In this document: positions 12,101 through 24,100 of the stretch, piece by piece
How the letters are laid out: every line of letters begins with the position of its first letter
Numbering within the stretch: the stretch's first letter is position 1
DNA from: Vanessa cardui
Taxonomy: Eukaryota > Arthropoda > Insecta > Lepidoptera > Nymphalidae
Assembly (NCBI RefSeq): GCF_905220365.1
Contig: NC_061152.1
Span: 4,515,001-4,579,000, forward strand
Length of the DNA stretch: 64,000 nucleotides
Reading direction: 5' to 3'
The notes under the pieces: generated by a model
What the model was told of the DNA's origin: nothing
The model's database searches: none
What the model saw: the letters and a program-made list of their open reading frames with translations, nothing else
Position numbers and translations under genes: made by a program

Positions 12101-15100
12101 GGAGAAATCGAGGGGCACCCTCAAATTTTATAGGCACATGTACCGTATTTTACATATATTCTGAAGTTATATTAGCATTTGCTTCTGGCAATCATAATGT
12201 TATACTGCTGAGCTGATTGTTTAAATCAAATTATTTTATTACTTTTTTACTGATCACTATGAAGTCGATGTTATTTTTTTAAAAAAAAATTTTATAAAAC
12301 AAATAAATATAACCCAGCTAAAGTTTGGAAATTCCTCGAATCGTTTGGAATTGGCAAATCATCTCATAATTCTCTTCACCGTAACATTGACATAGAGTCT
12401 CTTAATAAGCATTTTTCTTCATCTGACGTTATTGACAACGCAGAAAAAGAGCGGACGTTAAATATTCTTTCTTGTTTGCCAACCTTTGACTATCCACCGT
12501 TTAATTTCATTCCTTTCACCGAATGTGATGTTAAGAAGAGCATAGTGTCCATCTCTTCTAATGCCGTGGGCGACGACGGCGTTGGCCGTAATATGATTGT
12601 ACCTATCCTTGAAACTATTGCTCCTGTTATTACTCATATCCTTAATGAATCCATCACTTCCTCAAAGTTCCCCGATGCCTGGAAAGTAGCCCGTATTATT
12701 CCACTCCCCAAAAAGGCTTATTCTATGAACTACACTGATTTTCGTCCTATCTCCATCCTTCCATTCCTTTCCAAAGTTTTAGAAAAACTAGTGCTCCAGC
12801 AATTAATAACATTCCTAAATAGGCACAGCCTTTTTAATCCACTCCAATCTGGCTTTCGCTCCGGTCATAGTACGGTCACAGCGCTCGTGAAAATTACCGA
12901 CGACATTAGATTGGGCATGGATAATAAACAACTTACAGTGCTGACATTGTTAGATTTTAGCAATGCTTTCGGTACTGTCAACTTTGACATCTTATTGAGT
13001 TTGCTGCGTTCTCTTAACATATCTCCATCGGTGTTTGGCTGGTTTCAGAGTTACCTTAGAGGCAGAAGGCAACGTGTTCAGGTAGACGAGACATTTTCGT
13101 CTTGGTGTGAAGTACGTGCTGGAGTGCCTCAGGGTGGCGTGTTGTCTCCTATTCTCTTTACTATTTTCATTAATTCTATTACTCAAAAGATTTCTTCTCT
13201 CTACCACATGTATGCAGATGATCTCCAGCTTTATACCCAGTCAACCTTGGATAACTTGCCCAGCGCTATCGCTGCCATTAATGATGACCTGGTTACAATC
13301 AGTGATTGGAGCAAGTGTTATGGTTTAAAGATCAATCCATCAAAATCACAGGCCATTATTATTGGCAGTGCTGCTATGATTTCAAGAGTTGACTGGAGAA
13401 ACATTCCTACGATTATATTAGATAATTGTACTATACCATATAGTTCTACGGTAAAAAATCTCGGTATACATCTAGATTCTACACTTTCATGGTCACATCA
13501 GTTAAATGTAGTCAGCAGGAAAATGTTTTCGGCGATGGGCTCTCTTCGACGTCTCCGTTCCTTTCTTCCTATTTCCACCAAGACTATGTTAGCACATTCT
13601 CTACTTCTATCTATTCTCGATTATGCAGACGCAAGCTATCTAGATTTAAATGAGGACCAATTAAATAAACTTGAGCGTCTTCAAAATCTAGCTATACGGT
13701 TCATATTTGGCTTACGCAAATATGACCATGTCTCTGAATTTCGTACTCAGCTCAAGTGGTTACCTATTCGTTTTCGCCGGAATCTACATATTGTTTGTCT
13801 TCTGTACTGTGTGTTATTCAATCCTCACTCACCTATTTATTTGAAAGAAAAATTTAAATTTTTGAATTCTCGCAATGTTATTGACGGACACAACATGAAC
13901 TTACGTTCATCTGAAAATTTACTTTTAAATCCACCTGTGCAGAAAACAATTTTTTCCAAAAAATCTTTTACGGCTGAGGCTACTCGATTGTGGAATGCCC
14001 TCCCGCTTAATATCAAATCTGCAACCTCTTTAACATTATTTAAAACTAAAGTTATTAATTATTACCTCACACTCTCACACTGAATGGCGACTAGATACCA
14101 TTTGTTATTTGTATATATCTGTATATTTATATGTTTTTATGTATGACTCTATGTATATATGTATGTATAAATGTATTTATGTACCTAGCTATATGTATGT
14201 AGTAGTTTATTTATGTATTATATTATTTGTATCTATGCATATAGTCTATTTTACACCACCTACCGTTTCTCTGTTGGCTACTACTCCATATCACCTCGGT
14301 TGTCTGGAAGAAATCGCTTTAAAGCGATAAGACCGCCGGTTGTACCATCTATTTTTTTTATTTTTGTGTTCTTACTTATCTGTTTAATTTGTGGTGTACA
14401 ATAAAGTGTTTAAATAAAATAAATATAAACTAAAAAGTAATCAAAATAATTGCATATTTAACATATTTTTAGAGACCTCCTAAGTAAAATGAAATGTAAA
14501 ATATTAGACTACTTAAAAGTCGATTTACGATTATATAACGTAGTTATAGTTATTGGTATATTTGTAGCCGGTGTCAGCCAAGAAAACCCTACAGTATATC
14601 TATCAAAAAACAATACGAGAATACTTTAACTTAACAAAACATGTTTTTTACAAATTAATCGATCATTATGCCACTTTACGGTCCCGGGTTCGATTTCCAG
14701 CCGTGTCGATGTAGAAAAGTTCATTAGTTTTCAATGCTGTCTCGGGTCTGAGTGTTAGTGCCGTCGTTGCTTCTGATCTTCCACAACACAAGTGCTTTAG
14801 CTACTTACTGATCAGAGTAATGTATGTGATGTTGTCTAATATTTATCTATTTATTTTACTTGCATAGTTCGATTAACAAAAAAAATTCAATCGATAATGG
14901 ATACCACAGATAAAACAAGCTCTCGACCAATCATATCGCGTCATTTCAAGGTCAAAGAATTTTATTTTCTTTTCTATTATATGGTCGAATTGGGGTACTT
15001 TCGGAGTAAGAAAAGGTTCGTCCTTAAGATCTATTATCGTGTGCTCAGTATGAGCGGTAATATGCTTTACCGATCGAGAGTGACATATTGCGTCGCACTG

Positions 15101-18100
15101 ATTCGATGTTTAGTTACAAAAGGTACTAAGAGCTTAAGACTTGATAAAAAATATTTTATTTATTATGTAAGTATCTTTTCCTGTGGCAACACTAGCCTAA
15201 TGTCATAAAAAACTTCTCTCAACAAATAAAAATTATTATTTTATTATAAAAAATAACTGTATTATCTTTAATTTTGTATTTATATCAAGTTATTAATGTA
15301 ATATATAAAAAGTATATTAATATACTGAGTGTCGTTCGTTAATGTGCAGTGTTTTCTTGTGTTGTGTTCGTCAGCTGACATTACGCAGGTAACGAACTCA
15401 ATTTTAAAAAGTTTTCTTGTTCAACTTCTTGTTATCCCACTAACTTACTATAGAAACCCTATTTCACAATTTATAAGTCAAATATTATAGCAACTGTTTG
15501 ATCACACTGACGCCGTCTATATTATTTTATCTAATAACTTCTATTTTTATAAAACATGATGACTCGTAGCACCAAGGCGCGTCAGGCCGAGGAACAACTC
15601 CAGCTGACGCTCCAGGAACTAAAAGCATCCAGGACTCAGTGTGATCTACTGTTAAAAGAAAAGGATGATAATGAACAAGAATTCTTGCAAATTGTTAATA
15701 AAAACAACGCATTAAAATCTGAGCTTTCGCAGTTACATTTACGATATGTAGAAATGGAAGAACAAAATAATAATTTGCAAGAAATAGTCAGTGGGTTTGA
15801 TAATTGCAGAGATGAGTATGAGCAAGCTCTTATGCTCACCAATGACTTAAAAGCTAAATTACATAAGGCCCAACTATATATATCAGAATTAGAAAACAAT
15901 AACCTCAACTTGAAGGCCTCTCAAACCCAGTGTCTATATGATGAACTGGTTGGATATAAAGCCACATTAGTGTCCCCGCTCACCAGTAACAATGATATTT
16001 CGACAATTGATTTGACTGGTGATGACATGGGTTCTTCCAGTCTAGTATTAACTAATAATAAATTCAAGAAATATATTAAAATTAATAGGTATATTAAGAA
16101 AACACAAAAATTGATAAAATCTAGAAATAATTGCCTTAATTATGAAAAAATCTGTAAGGAAAGAAATACACTCAAATTAAAAATGATTGAGTATAATAAG
16201 AATGTGAAAGATATGAGACAAGGTTATGAGGCTGATGTGACTGCTCTTCAGGCTGAGATATCATATTTAAAAAGCTCCTTAGACACCATATCAAAAAAAT
16301 ATGAACTGTCCCAAAATGAAATTACTGGTCATATCGCAGCCATGAACAATCTACTAGACTTAAGTAAGTATAATTCGGAGCGCTTTGACTCTCTCATAAA
16401 CCACTATGCTTGTGATTGTCGGGGCGCTTCTGACTCTGGGGATCGTTCTGGGCTGTGCTCTGGTATGGTGCCTCCATCTCAGTCAACAGCTCATGTCAGC
16501 GCCATACCAAGCAAAACACATCATGTTCCTCCCAAAAAATGTACTAAAATTTATAGTGATGGAATGGGAAGAGATATGGGTGTTTTGCTCAATGACATGT
16601 GTAGGGGACAATTAGTAACAAATTATTGTATGCCAGGTGCAAGTTACTCACATATAATGAATAGTATTTTGAATTGTACTCATTGTCCTTCTACTACACT
16701 AATCATACTAGTTGGGAGAAGGGGAAATGTGAACAAAAAAATTCTTGATTATTATTACACTAAATTATTAAATTTAAATGTAGAAAGAATATTAATGTTC
16801 ACATTTCCTTATATTAAAGATATGCCACAGGAAAATGCAATTAGGTTTAAATTAAATAATAGGTTACATATAATGACAAATAGTTATTATGTATCAAAAA
16901 ATGACATCAATAATAAAATTGAATTAATTGATATTAATAATATAATTAATAATAGTTCATGTTTATTGACATGTGATAGGTGTCACCTATCAAATTTTTA
17001 TAAGAGACAGATAGCAAGCACGCTATCATATTTTATTGTTACAAAATCAACCAACTGTTTGGTTGACCAGACAACTGCTTCTATTGAGCAGTATAATAAT
17101 ACAAGACCATATATTTTGGAATATGTTCCAAGTAATTTAAATTAAACTCTAAGACAATAGAGGTAGTCTCTGGCACCAATAGTATAGTTACCATAGAAGC
17201 CAATAAAAAGAAAAGGAAAATAACTAATAATAAAATTGTAAACCTGGTGCACCAAAATATTCAAGGAATGTTAGGGAAGGACCTAGATATTGAATTATTT
17301 TTGACCTGTAATGATATTGATATTTTGTGTTTAACTGAACATTGGCTTCTGAATTATCAGGTCATGTTTAACTTTAGTGGGCACCAGTTGGCTAGTTTGT
17401 TCAGTAGGAATAAAGCTATTCGCGGTGGCTCTTTAATACTTATGAGTAAACACTTTAAATTTAAGGAACGTAAAGATATTGTGAGCCTTTCTATTGAGCA
17501 AACTATAGAAATAGCCTGTGCAGAGCTTGAGCGAGTCATTGTTGTATGCGTATACAGGCCCCCTAGTGGATTATATGAATTGTTTGAAAATGTATTGGAA
17601 AATGTTTTATCTAAATTATCTGAATGTAATAAAGAAATTATTGTTTGTGGAGATTTTAATATAAATTTACTGCATAATACAACCACAAGTATTAGATTCA
17701 GATCATTGTTAAATTCATATAATCTGGTAAATCTGTTCTTAGAACCAACTAGAATAACAGATTCCACAGCAACTTGCATAGACAATATATTTGCAACCCA
17801 TATTCCACAAAATAAAATGATTATTAATAAACTAAATTCAGATCACTGTGGACAACAGGCTTTATTTAATTTTCATATTAATAAAATAAGCAATTGTGAA
17901 AAAATAATGTTTGTTCCTTTGACCAGAAGTCGTATTGAGAAGTTTAGAAGTAATATTATGGCCAATCTCCTCCACCTAACTCTTAGTGATAATCCCAACG
18001 TTTTGTATAATAACCTATTTAAATTAATTAGAAACAAGTTTAATGCAATATTCACTTCTAAAACAGTTAATACAAAAAACTTTTTGAAATTCAATGATTG

Positions 18101-21100
18101 GGCTACTATTGGAATTCATAAAAGTAGGCAACGAATGTACGAGCTTTATAATGAAAGGACGTACAATCATAGTGCCACTTTTGCCAACTATGTAAGTAAC
18201 TATTCAAAATTATTTAGAAAAGTGTGCTTTCTGGCTAAGTCTTTAACTATAAAAAATAGAATTAAGAATGCACATAACAAAATAAAAATGACCTGGAAAG
18301 TTATAAATTGTGAAACTGGTAGAAGTGGTAATCGGAGCTCCGAATTAAACTTAAATTATAATAATAAAGTCATAAATAGTGAACGGGAAGTTGCTTCAGT
18401 TTTTGAACAATTTTTTGCTGACATACCAGTTTCTACAACTAGGTTACTTATTTCTTCTCCAGCTGTTGCCGAATCATTGATGAAAGAAAATGTACGAGAA
18501 TGCAAATCAAAATTTAATTTTACCCCTGTAAACACCAATATCATAATTTGTGCATTTAAATCATTAGACATTAAGAAAACTGCTGATCTATGGGGTATTT
18601 CTGTAAAGGTGATAAACTCAATTATTGATGTGATTGCACCTTATCTTGCAATAATATTCAATGATTGTGTTCAGCGTGGTATATTTCCTGACCTGATGAA
18701 ACATAGTAAAGTCATTCCAATATTTAAATCTGGTAGCACTTCAGATCCTAATAACTATAGGCCTATCTCAATATTACCTACCCTCAGCAAAATATTTGAA
18801 AAAAATATTTTAAATCAATTATTAGCATATTTCAATAGACACAATCTGCTTCACAGAAAACAATTTGGATTCATGAGGGGTCGCTCGACTACCGACGCAG
18901 GTATCGAACTTATAAAAAATATCTATGAGGCCTGGGAGGGGTCGCAGGATGCCTTGGGGATTTTCTGCGACTTATCCAAAGCCTTTGATTGTGTTCAGCA
19001 TGAAACTCTGGTCAGGAAACTATATCACTACGGAATTAGAGAATGTGCACTCGACCTTCTGACTTCCTATCTTAACAATAGAACTCAGAGGGTCGACGTT
19101 AAAGGGACAAGGTCTCCTGGGGTCTCAGTTGGTATGGGGGTCCCACAAGGATCAATTCTTGGACCTTTTCTATTCCTCATATACATAAATGACTTGCCCT
19201 TTCTTGTTGGGAACAAACATGATATAGTATTGTTTGCTGATGATACCTCTTTGGTTTTTAAAATTAATAGGAAACAGGTTCAGTATGACGATGTAAACAA
19301 TGCTATGTCCGATATAATACATTGGTTTAGCGTAAATAATCTTAGACTGAATAATAAAAAAACTAAAATTGTAAAATTTAGCACACCAAATGTGCAAAAT
19401 GTAAAACCCGATGTACTTATCAATGGGGAATCGATGGATCCAGTTGAAACAACTGAATTTCTTGGCCTTACTCTTGATGCCAAGTTACAGTGGCTCCCCC
19501 ACATAAACGGATTGGCGGGTAGACTGAGTTCTGCGGCATTTGCGGTCAAAAAAATTAGATTACTTACTGATGTTGATACGGCTCGACTAGTATATTTTAG
19601 TTACTTTCATAGTATAATGTCCTACGGTATTATGCTTTGGGGTAACGCAGCCGCTATCCAAACTATATTTGTGCTGCAGAAGAGGGCTATTCGCGCAATC
19701 TATAACCTAGGAGCCAAGGAATCATTAAGGCATAGATTTAAAAAAATTAAGATATTGACTGTTGCTTCTCAATACATATTTTGTAATGTTTTGTATGTAC
19801 GGAAAAATATTAATGTTTTTATGAGAAAATGTGATTCTCATAACATTGGTACAAGGAACAAACACAATCTTGTTACTCCTGTTACTCGACTGCATAGAGT
19901 CAGTAACTCTTTTGTGGGGCAATGTATACGCTTCTACAACAGGATCCCAGAAAGCGTTCAAAATGCTTCTGTTGCCAAATTTAAAAAAATTGTTAAGGAA
20001 CGCTTGTGTGCAAAAGGTTACTATACAATTAGCGAGTTTATGTTTGATAGCACACCTTGGGAATAAAACGATCGCCTCCTGGCTATTTCTAATCATATAC
20101 TACTATGTACCTTATAAATTTGACAAAAAAAAAATAACAGAAAAAAAAGACCCGCTGAGTTTCTTTCGCCGGTTCTTCTCAGGTCAGGGTGTTCCTTTTT
20201 CCGAACCGGTGGTAGTGTTTATTTGACAATCAATAAGTAAGTGTAATGCTTTTATATTGAATAAAGTAATTTGAGTTGAGTTGAGTTTGAGTATAGTATG
20301 TAAATGTATATATTTATAATGTGTATATATTATATTATTATATATTTATGGAATATTTATTTATGTATCGTATATATATTGTATCTATTTTTTTATGTAT
20401 TAAATATTATCCATCCTACCTCTCTCCTCTACCAAAGGTTGCCTGGCAGAGATCGCTGTTTTAGCGATAAGGCCGCCTATTGTACATTTTTCTTTTCTTT
20501 GTTTTTGTTTTACTCCTATTAATTATGTCTATATTAGTGTGCAATAAAGAGTATATAAATAAATAAAGGAATTAATTTGAAAACTGACGATGGTTTTGTT
20601 ATTCTGACCGTACGTCGTTTGAGTCGACTCACCGATAATAAGTATTGTCGTTGCGGACGGTGAGGCAGTGGTCGTCGATGGGGAACAGGTACCCGTGGGC
20701 GGCCAGCAGGTGAGCCAGGTGAAGGGACTCCCAGCTCTCCTCGAGATTCAGGTGCCGGCTCAGCCAGGACACGAGATCGGATCCGGTGAACACCTGGAAA
20801 GCAAATTGATAAACGATTCTTTTACCTCGACTGCGATGAGGGTAAAACTTTTAGACTTTGATTTTATTAAGTGACCCACTCCTGCTTCGAAAGGGTTCAG
20901 TGCTGACAGTAAATATACTACAGAAAGTCCGGTTATTCTCGGTAGAATCTACTTTCCGAAACGTTGGTCACTGGCGTAGCTAGGTGAGGAAGAGAAGGGG
21001 TGCATAGAAAAAAAATCGGGCCCTCATCCCCTCTTTCCCATCTATCTTTAACCAATAATTACCCTTTAAAATTATAGATACCAAATAAGAAATCTTGTGC

Positions 21101-24100
21101 GCAGGGTCGTGATGTGGGGGGATATAGAAGCAGAAGACCAATGAAACGATGGATGTTTTTGATTGTGTGATAGAAGATGACATCCTGCAGAGAAGTATGG
21201 AAGGAGATATGCTGCGCCGACCCCAAATAAAATTGGAATAAGAGCAGGAGATGAGAATGATAATGGTAATTTCTATGGGATGAGGGCAGGAGGATGAGGA
21301 TGATGATGGAAATTTCTATCAGCTATGGATATCATGAGGTCATTTCTTAATAAGTCTGAAGGGACGGTACTTACCGAGGGTATCTTCGTCATGAAACTCT
21401 TCACAGTCCGAACGGGGACGCCGGTCGTCTCATCTTGCATCTTCTCAATGATAGCCTCCATCTTTAAAAGAAACACCACATATATTAAAAGACTAGCAAC
21501 ATGCCTGGCTTCGCACGGGCTTTGTGACAATGCGAAAAATAAAGAGTCAATTAATGTAATCAGTATATATTATGAAGAAGAAAGTTGAAAATAATAATTA
21601 ATTTATTCAAAAATCCATAAATAACAATGCGTTTCTTTAAACGTTTGTCACGTGACGCAAAACGCTCCTCATTGGTCGGACTTATGATGAAGTCACTTGT
21701 GTCATGATTTTTTAAATATACTCATATAATTTTAATTGAAATAATAATATTTAGTACGGTTTTGATTTTTAAATATGTTTTTTTAATTGAAATAACATTT
21801 ATTAGTATGATTATTGATTCGGTTATCGACACCGTATAGTGGGACTCCCGTCACTTCCTCTCGTTCGATCGGACAGGGCAGAAGTAAACTAGATTCGAGG
21901 TTGGGCGGTAAAAGTATATAATTAATAAACAATAAGCGAATAAATAATATCGTATCGATTGGTAAAGTAATATAGTGATTTAAATTAATGTTATTTGAGT
22001 AGTTTTGTTACACTTGCTTGCCTACTATATGTACCACAGATTAAAATACAAGCAAGTGATGTCACCGATCCCATTGCAGCGCCATATTGTCCAAGGAGCG
22101 TGTTCGCGGGCTATTTGCATATGGAATTTTTAATATGACATATTTCGGCGAATATGGACTAGAATTAAAAAGTCAACTTTTACTGGGTTCCTTAACCTCT
22201 ACTTAATAATATAAAATGGATTTTAAAAATCTTTTCATATGTATAGTTATATTATGATAATAAATATAAAATAACATAAAATCATTATAAATTGTTCCTT
22301 ATCTTTATACTTATGTATAACCTGTATTACTGTAAAATGTAAAATTACATCCAAATCTACGATTTTAATGAATCTTTATTCCCTAAGTTGAACTGGATAG
22401 TACGACACAACTTAGATGTCGCATCGGCAAAATTCGTAAAACCGATCGCATCCGAATTGAGTACGCTATGCCGAATTAACAATATTTATTTCTCATGTGA
22501 ATACGACCTTAACACAAACGTAGTAACATGTAATATCATATGACCTAATATATTCGTCAATTTGACGCGTCGATTTACATGCACTTGCTTTCTCTGACGC
22601 GAGAATCTATAGCGACGAATAGCGTCGAATGGCGCGATAGGGAGCTGTTTCTATTGGTCGTGTAAATCGACAGTAATCGGTTTTATTTTCATTCCATTGC
22701 ATTTTCCGATGCTACTTCTAATTTGTACGACACTATACCTAACTTAGATTAACAGTTAATGCGAAATAGTACGTGTGTCCAGGTGAATTGGAAAAAACAT
22801 TTGACGGTATTATTTTCAAAAACAGTCAGAGTAACAACCTCCAAATATAGTGTCAGCCATACTACCTTAGCCATAGTCTTAGTATTTATCATATTCATCT
22901 TTAATGTCTTTTTTTATGGGTAAGTACCTTGTGATGTTTTTCTTCTGTGTAATATGCTTTTTTTTTCTCAAGGATAAGGGCTTTTTAGTTTTAGTTTCTT
23001 GTGCTAATAATTTCATTTATTTATTTTAGTGTGCGCGCATGTGTTTATGTTAACCCAACAGTCAGGGGCCATATGAAAATCAGTGCCGTGCATTAGCACA
23101 GCTTATACTGAGATTAACCCCTTGCTACCTACACTGTGTTCTTTAAATTTTTTTTTTCTTGTGTATAATCTATGTAATGTATGTGTTTGTGTAGCAAAAT
23201 AAATGGTTTATAAATTATCACCTCTATACAACTTTTCTTATCGGAGAAATACGTGGACAAACATACCATACAAACGCACACTTACGAAATTAAGCTCACG
23301 TGCTTGGAAGCAAAAGGAAGAATGGATCATCAATGGATGTCTTAGATTTTCGCGATTATTACACATTGAAATAAAACTAGTTATAACGGATTTGAATCGC
23401 GTATATTAATTATTTTTATCATCCTGACGTTAGGAGCATTTTACAGCGTTCGTGGTCTAGGGTAGACTCGAACGAACGAACGCTGTAAAGCGATGTGAAC
23501 GCTGTAAAGGATCATCAAACTCAAATATTATTCAATTCTAACAATGTTTAATACATTATTACACATGTCTTTAATTATTAGAGAAAAAGAAAGAAATGTT
23601 TATTAAGACACGACACAATTACATATAACGAAAGAACAGAAAAACATTTACTATTGCTAACTTAATCTCTCGTGGTCGAGTGGTGTGTACACCGGTTTTC
23701 ACGGGTACACCACTCCGCGGTTCCGGGTTCGAGTCCCGGCCGAGTCGATGTAGATTGTCATTAGTTTTTTATGTTGTCTTAGGTCTGGGTGTTTGTTATA
23801 CCGTCGTTACTTTACTTCTGATATTTCCATAACACAAGTGCTTTAGCTACTTACATTGGGATCAGAGTAATGTACGTGATGTTGTCTCATATTTATTTAA
23901 ATTACCAGTATTTAAAAATTAAAAACAACAGCAACAAATCTTAACTAACTGAACTATTAGTAGTTTATATCTTTAGAAGCCTGTAGTGTGTAATGTACAC
24001 GCATGTTATAACGTATAAATTATAACAACAAATATACAATCAGTCAGTATCATTTGAGCATCCAACATGTTTTATTTCGATTTGACGACCTCCATGGTCG

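Larger units (their letters stand above)
15330..20283 (+). mobile_element. Apparently full-length CR1-group LINE (intron 4)
   Basis: About 5 kb: a 5' UTR of about 225 bp beginning near gtgtcgttcgttaatgtgca, ORF1, ORF2, and a 3' UTR with cccgctgagtttctttcgcc and gaaccggtggtagtg, ending in a (TTGAG)n repeat. Both ORFs are unbroken. CR1-group elements end in short repeats and usually lack TSDs; none was seen. It is antisense to RGS7. The exact 5' end is an estimate. Confidence 0.9.

Noticed and set aside
14897..15208. 103-codon plus-strand ORF in intron 4
   Set aside because: No motif, no splice context, AT-rich; most likely chance.
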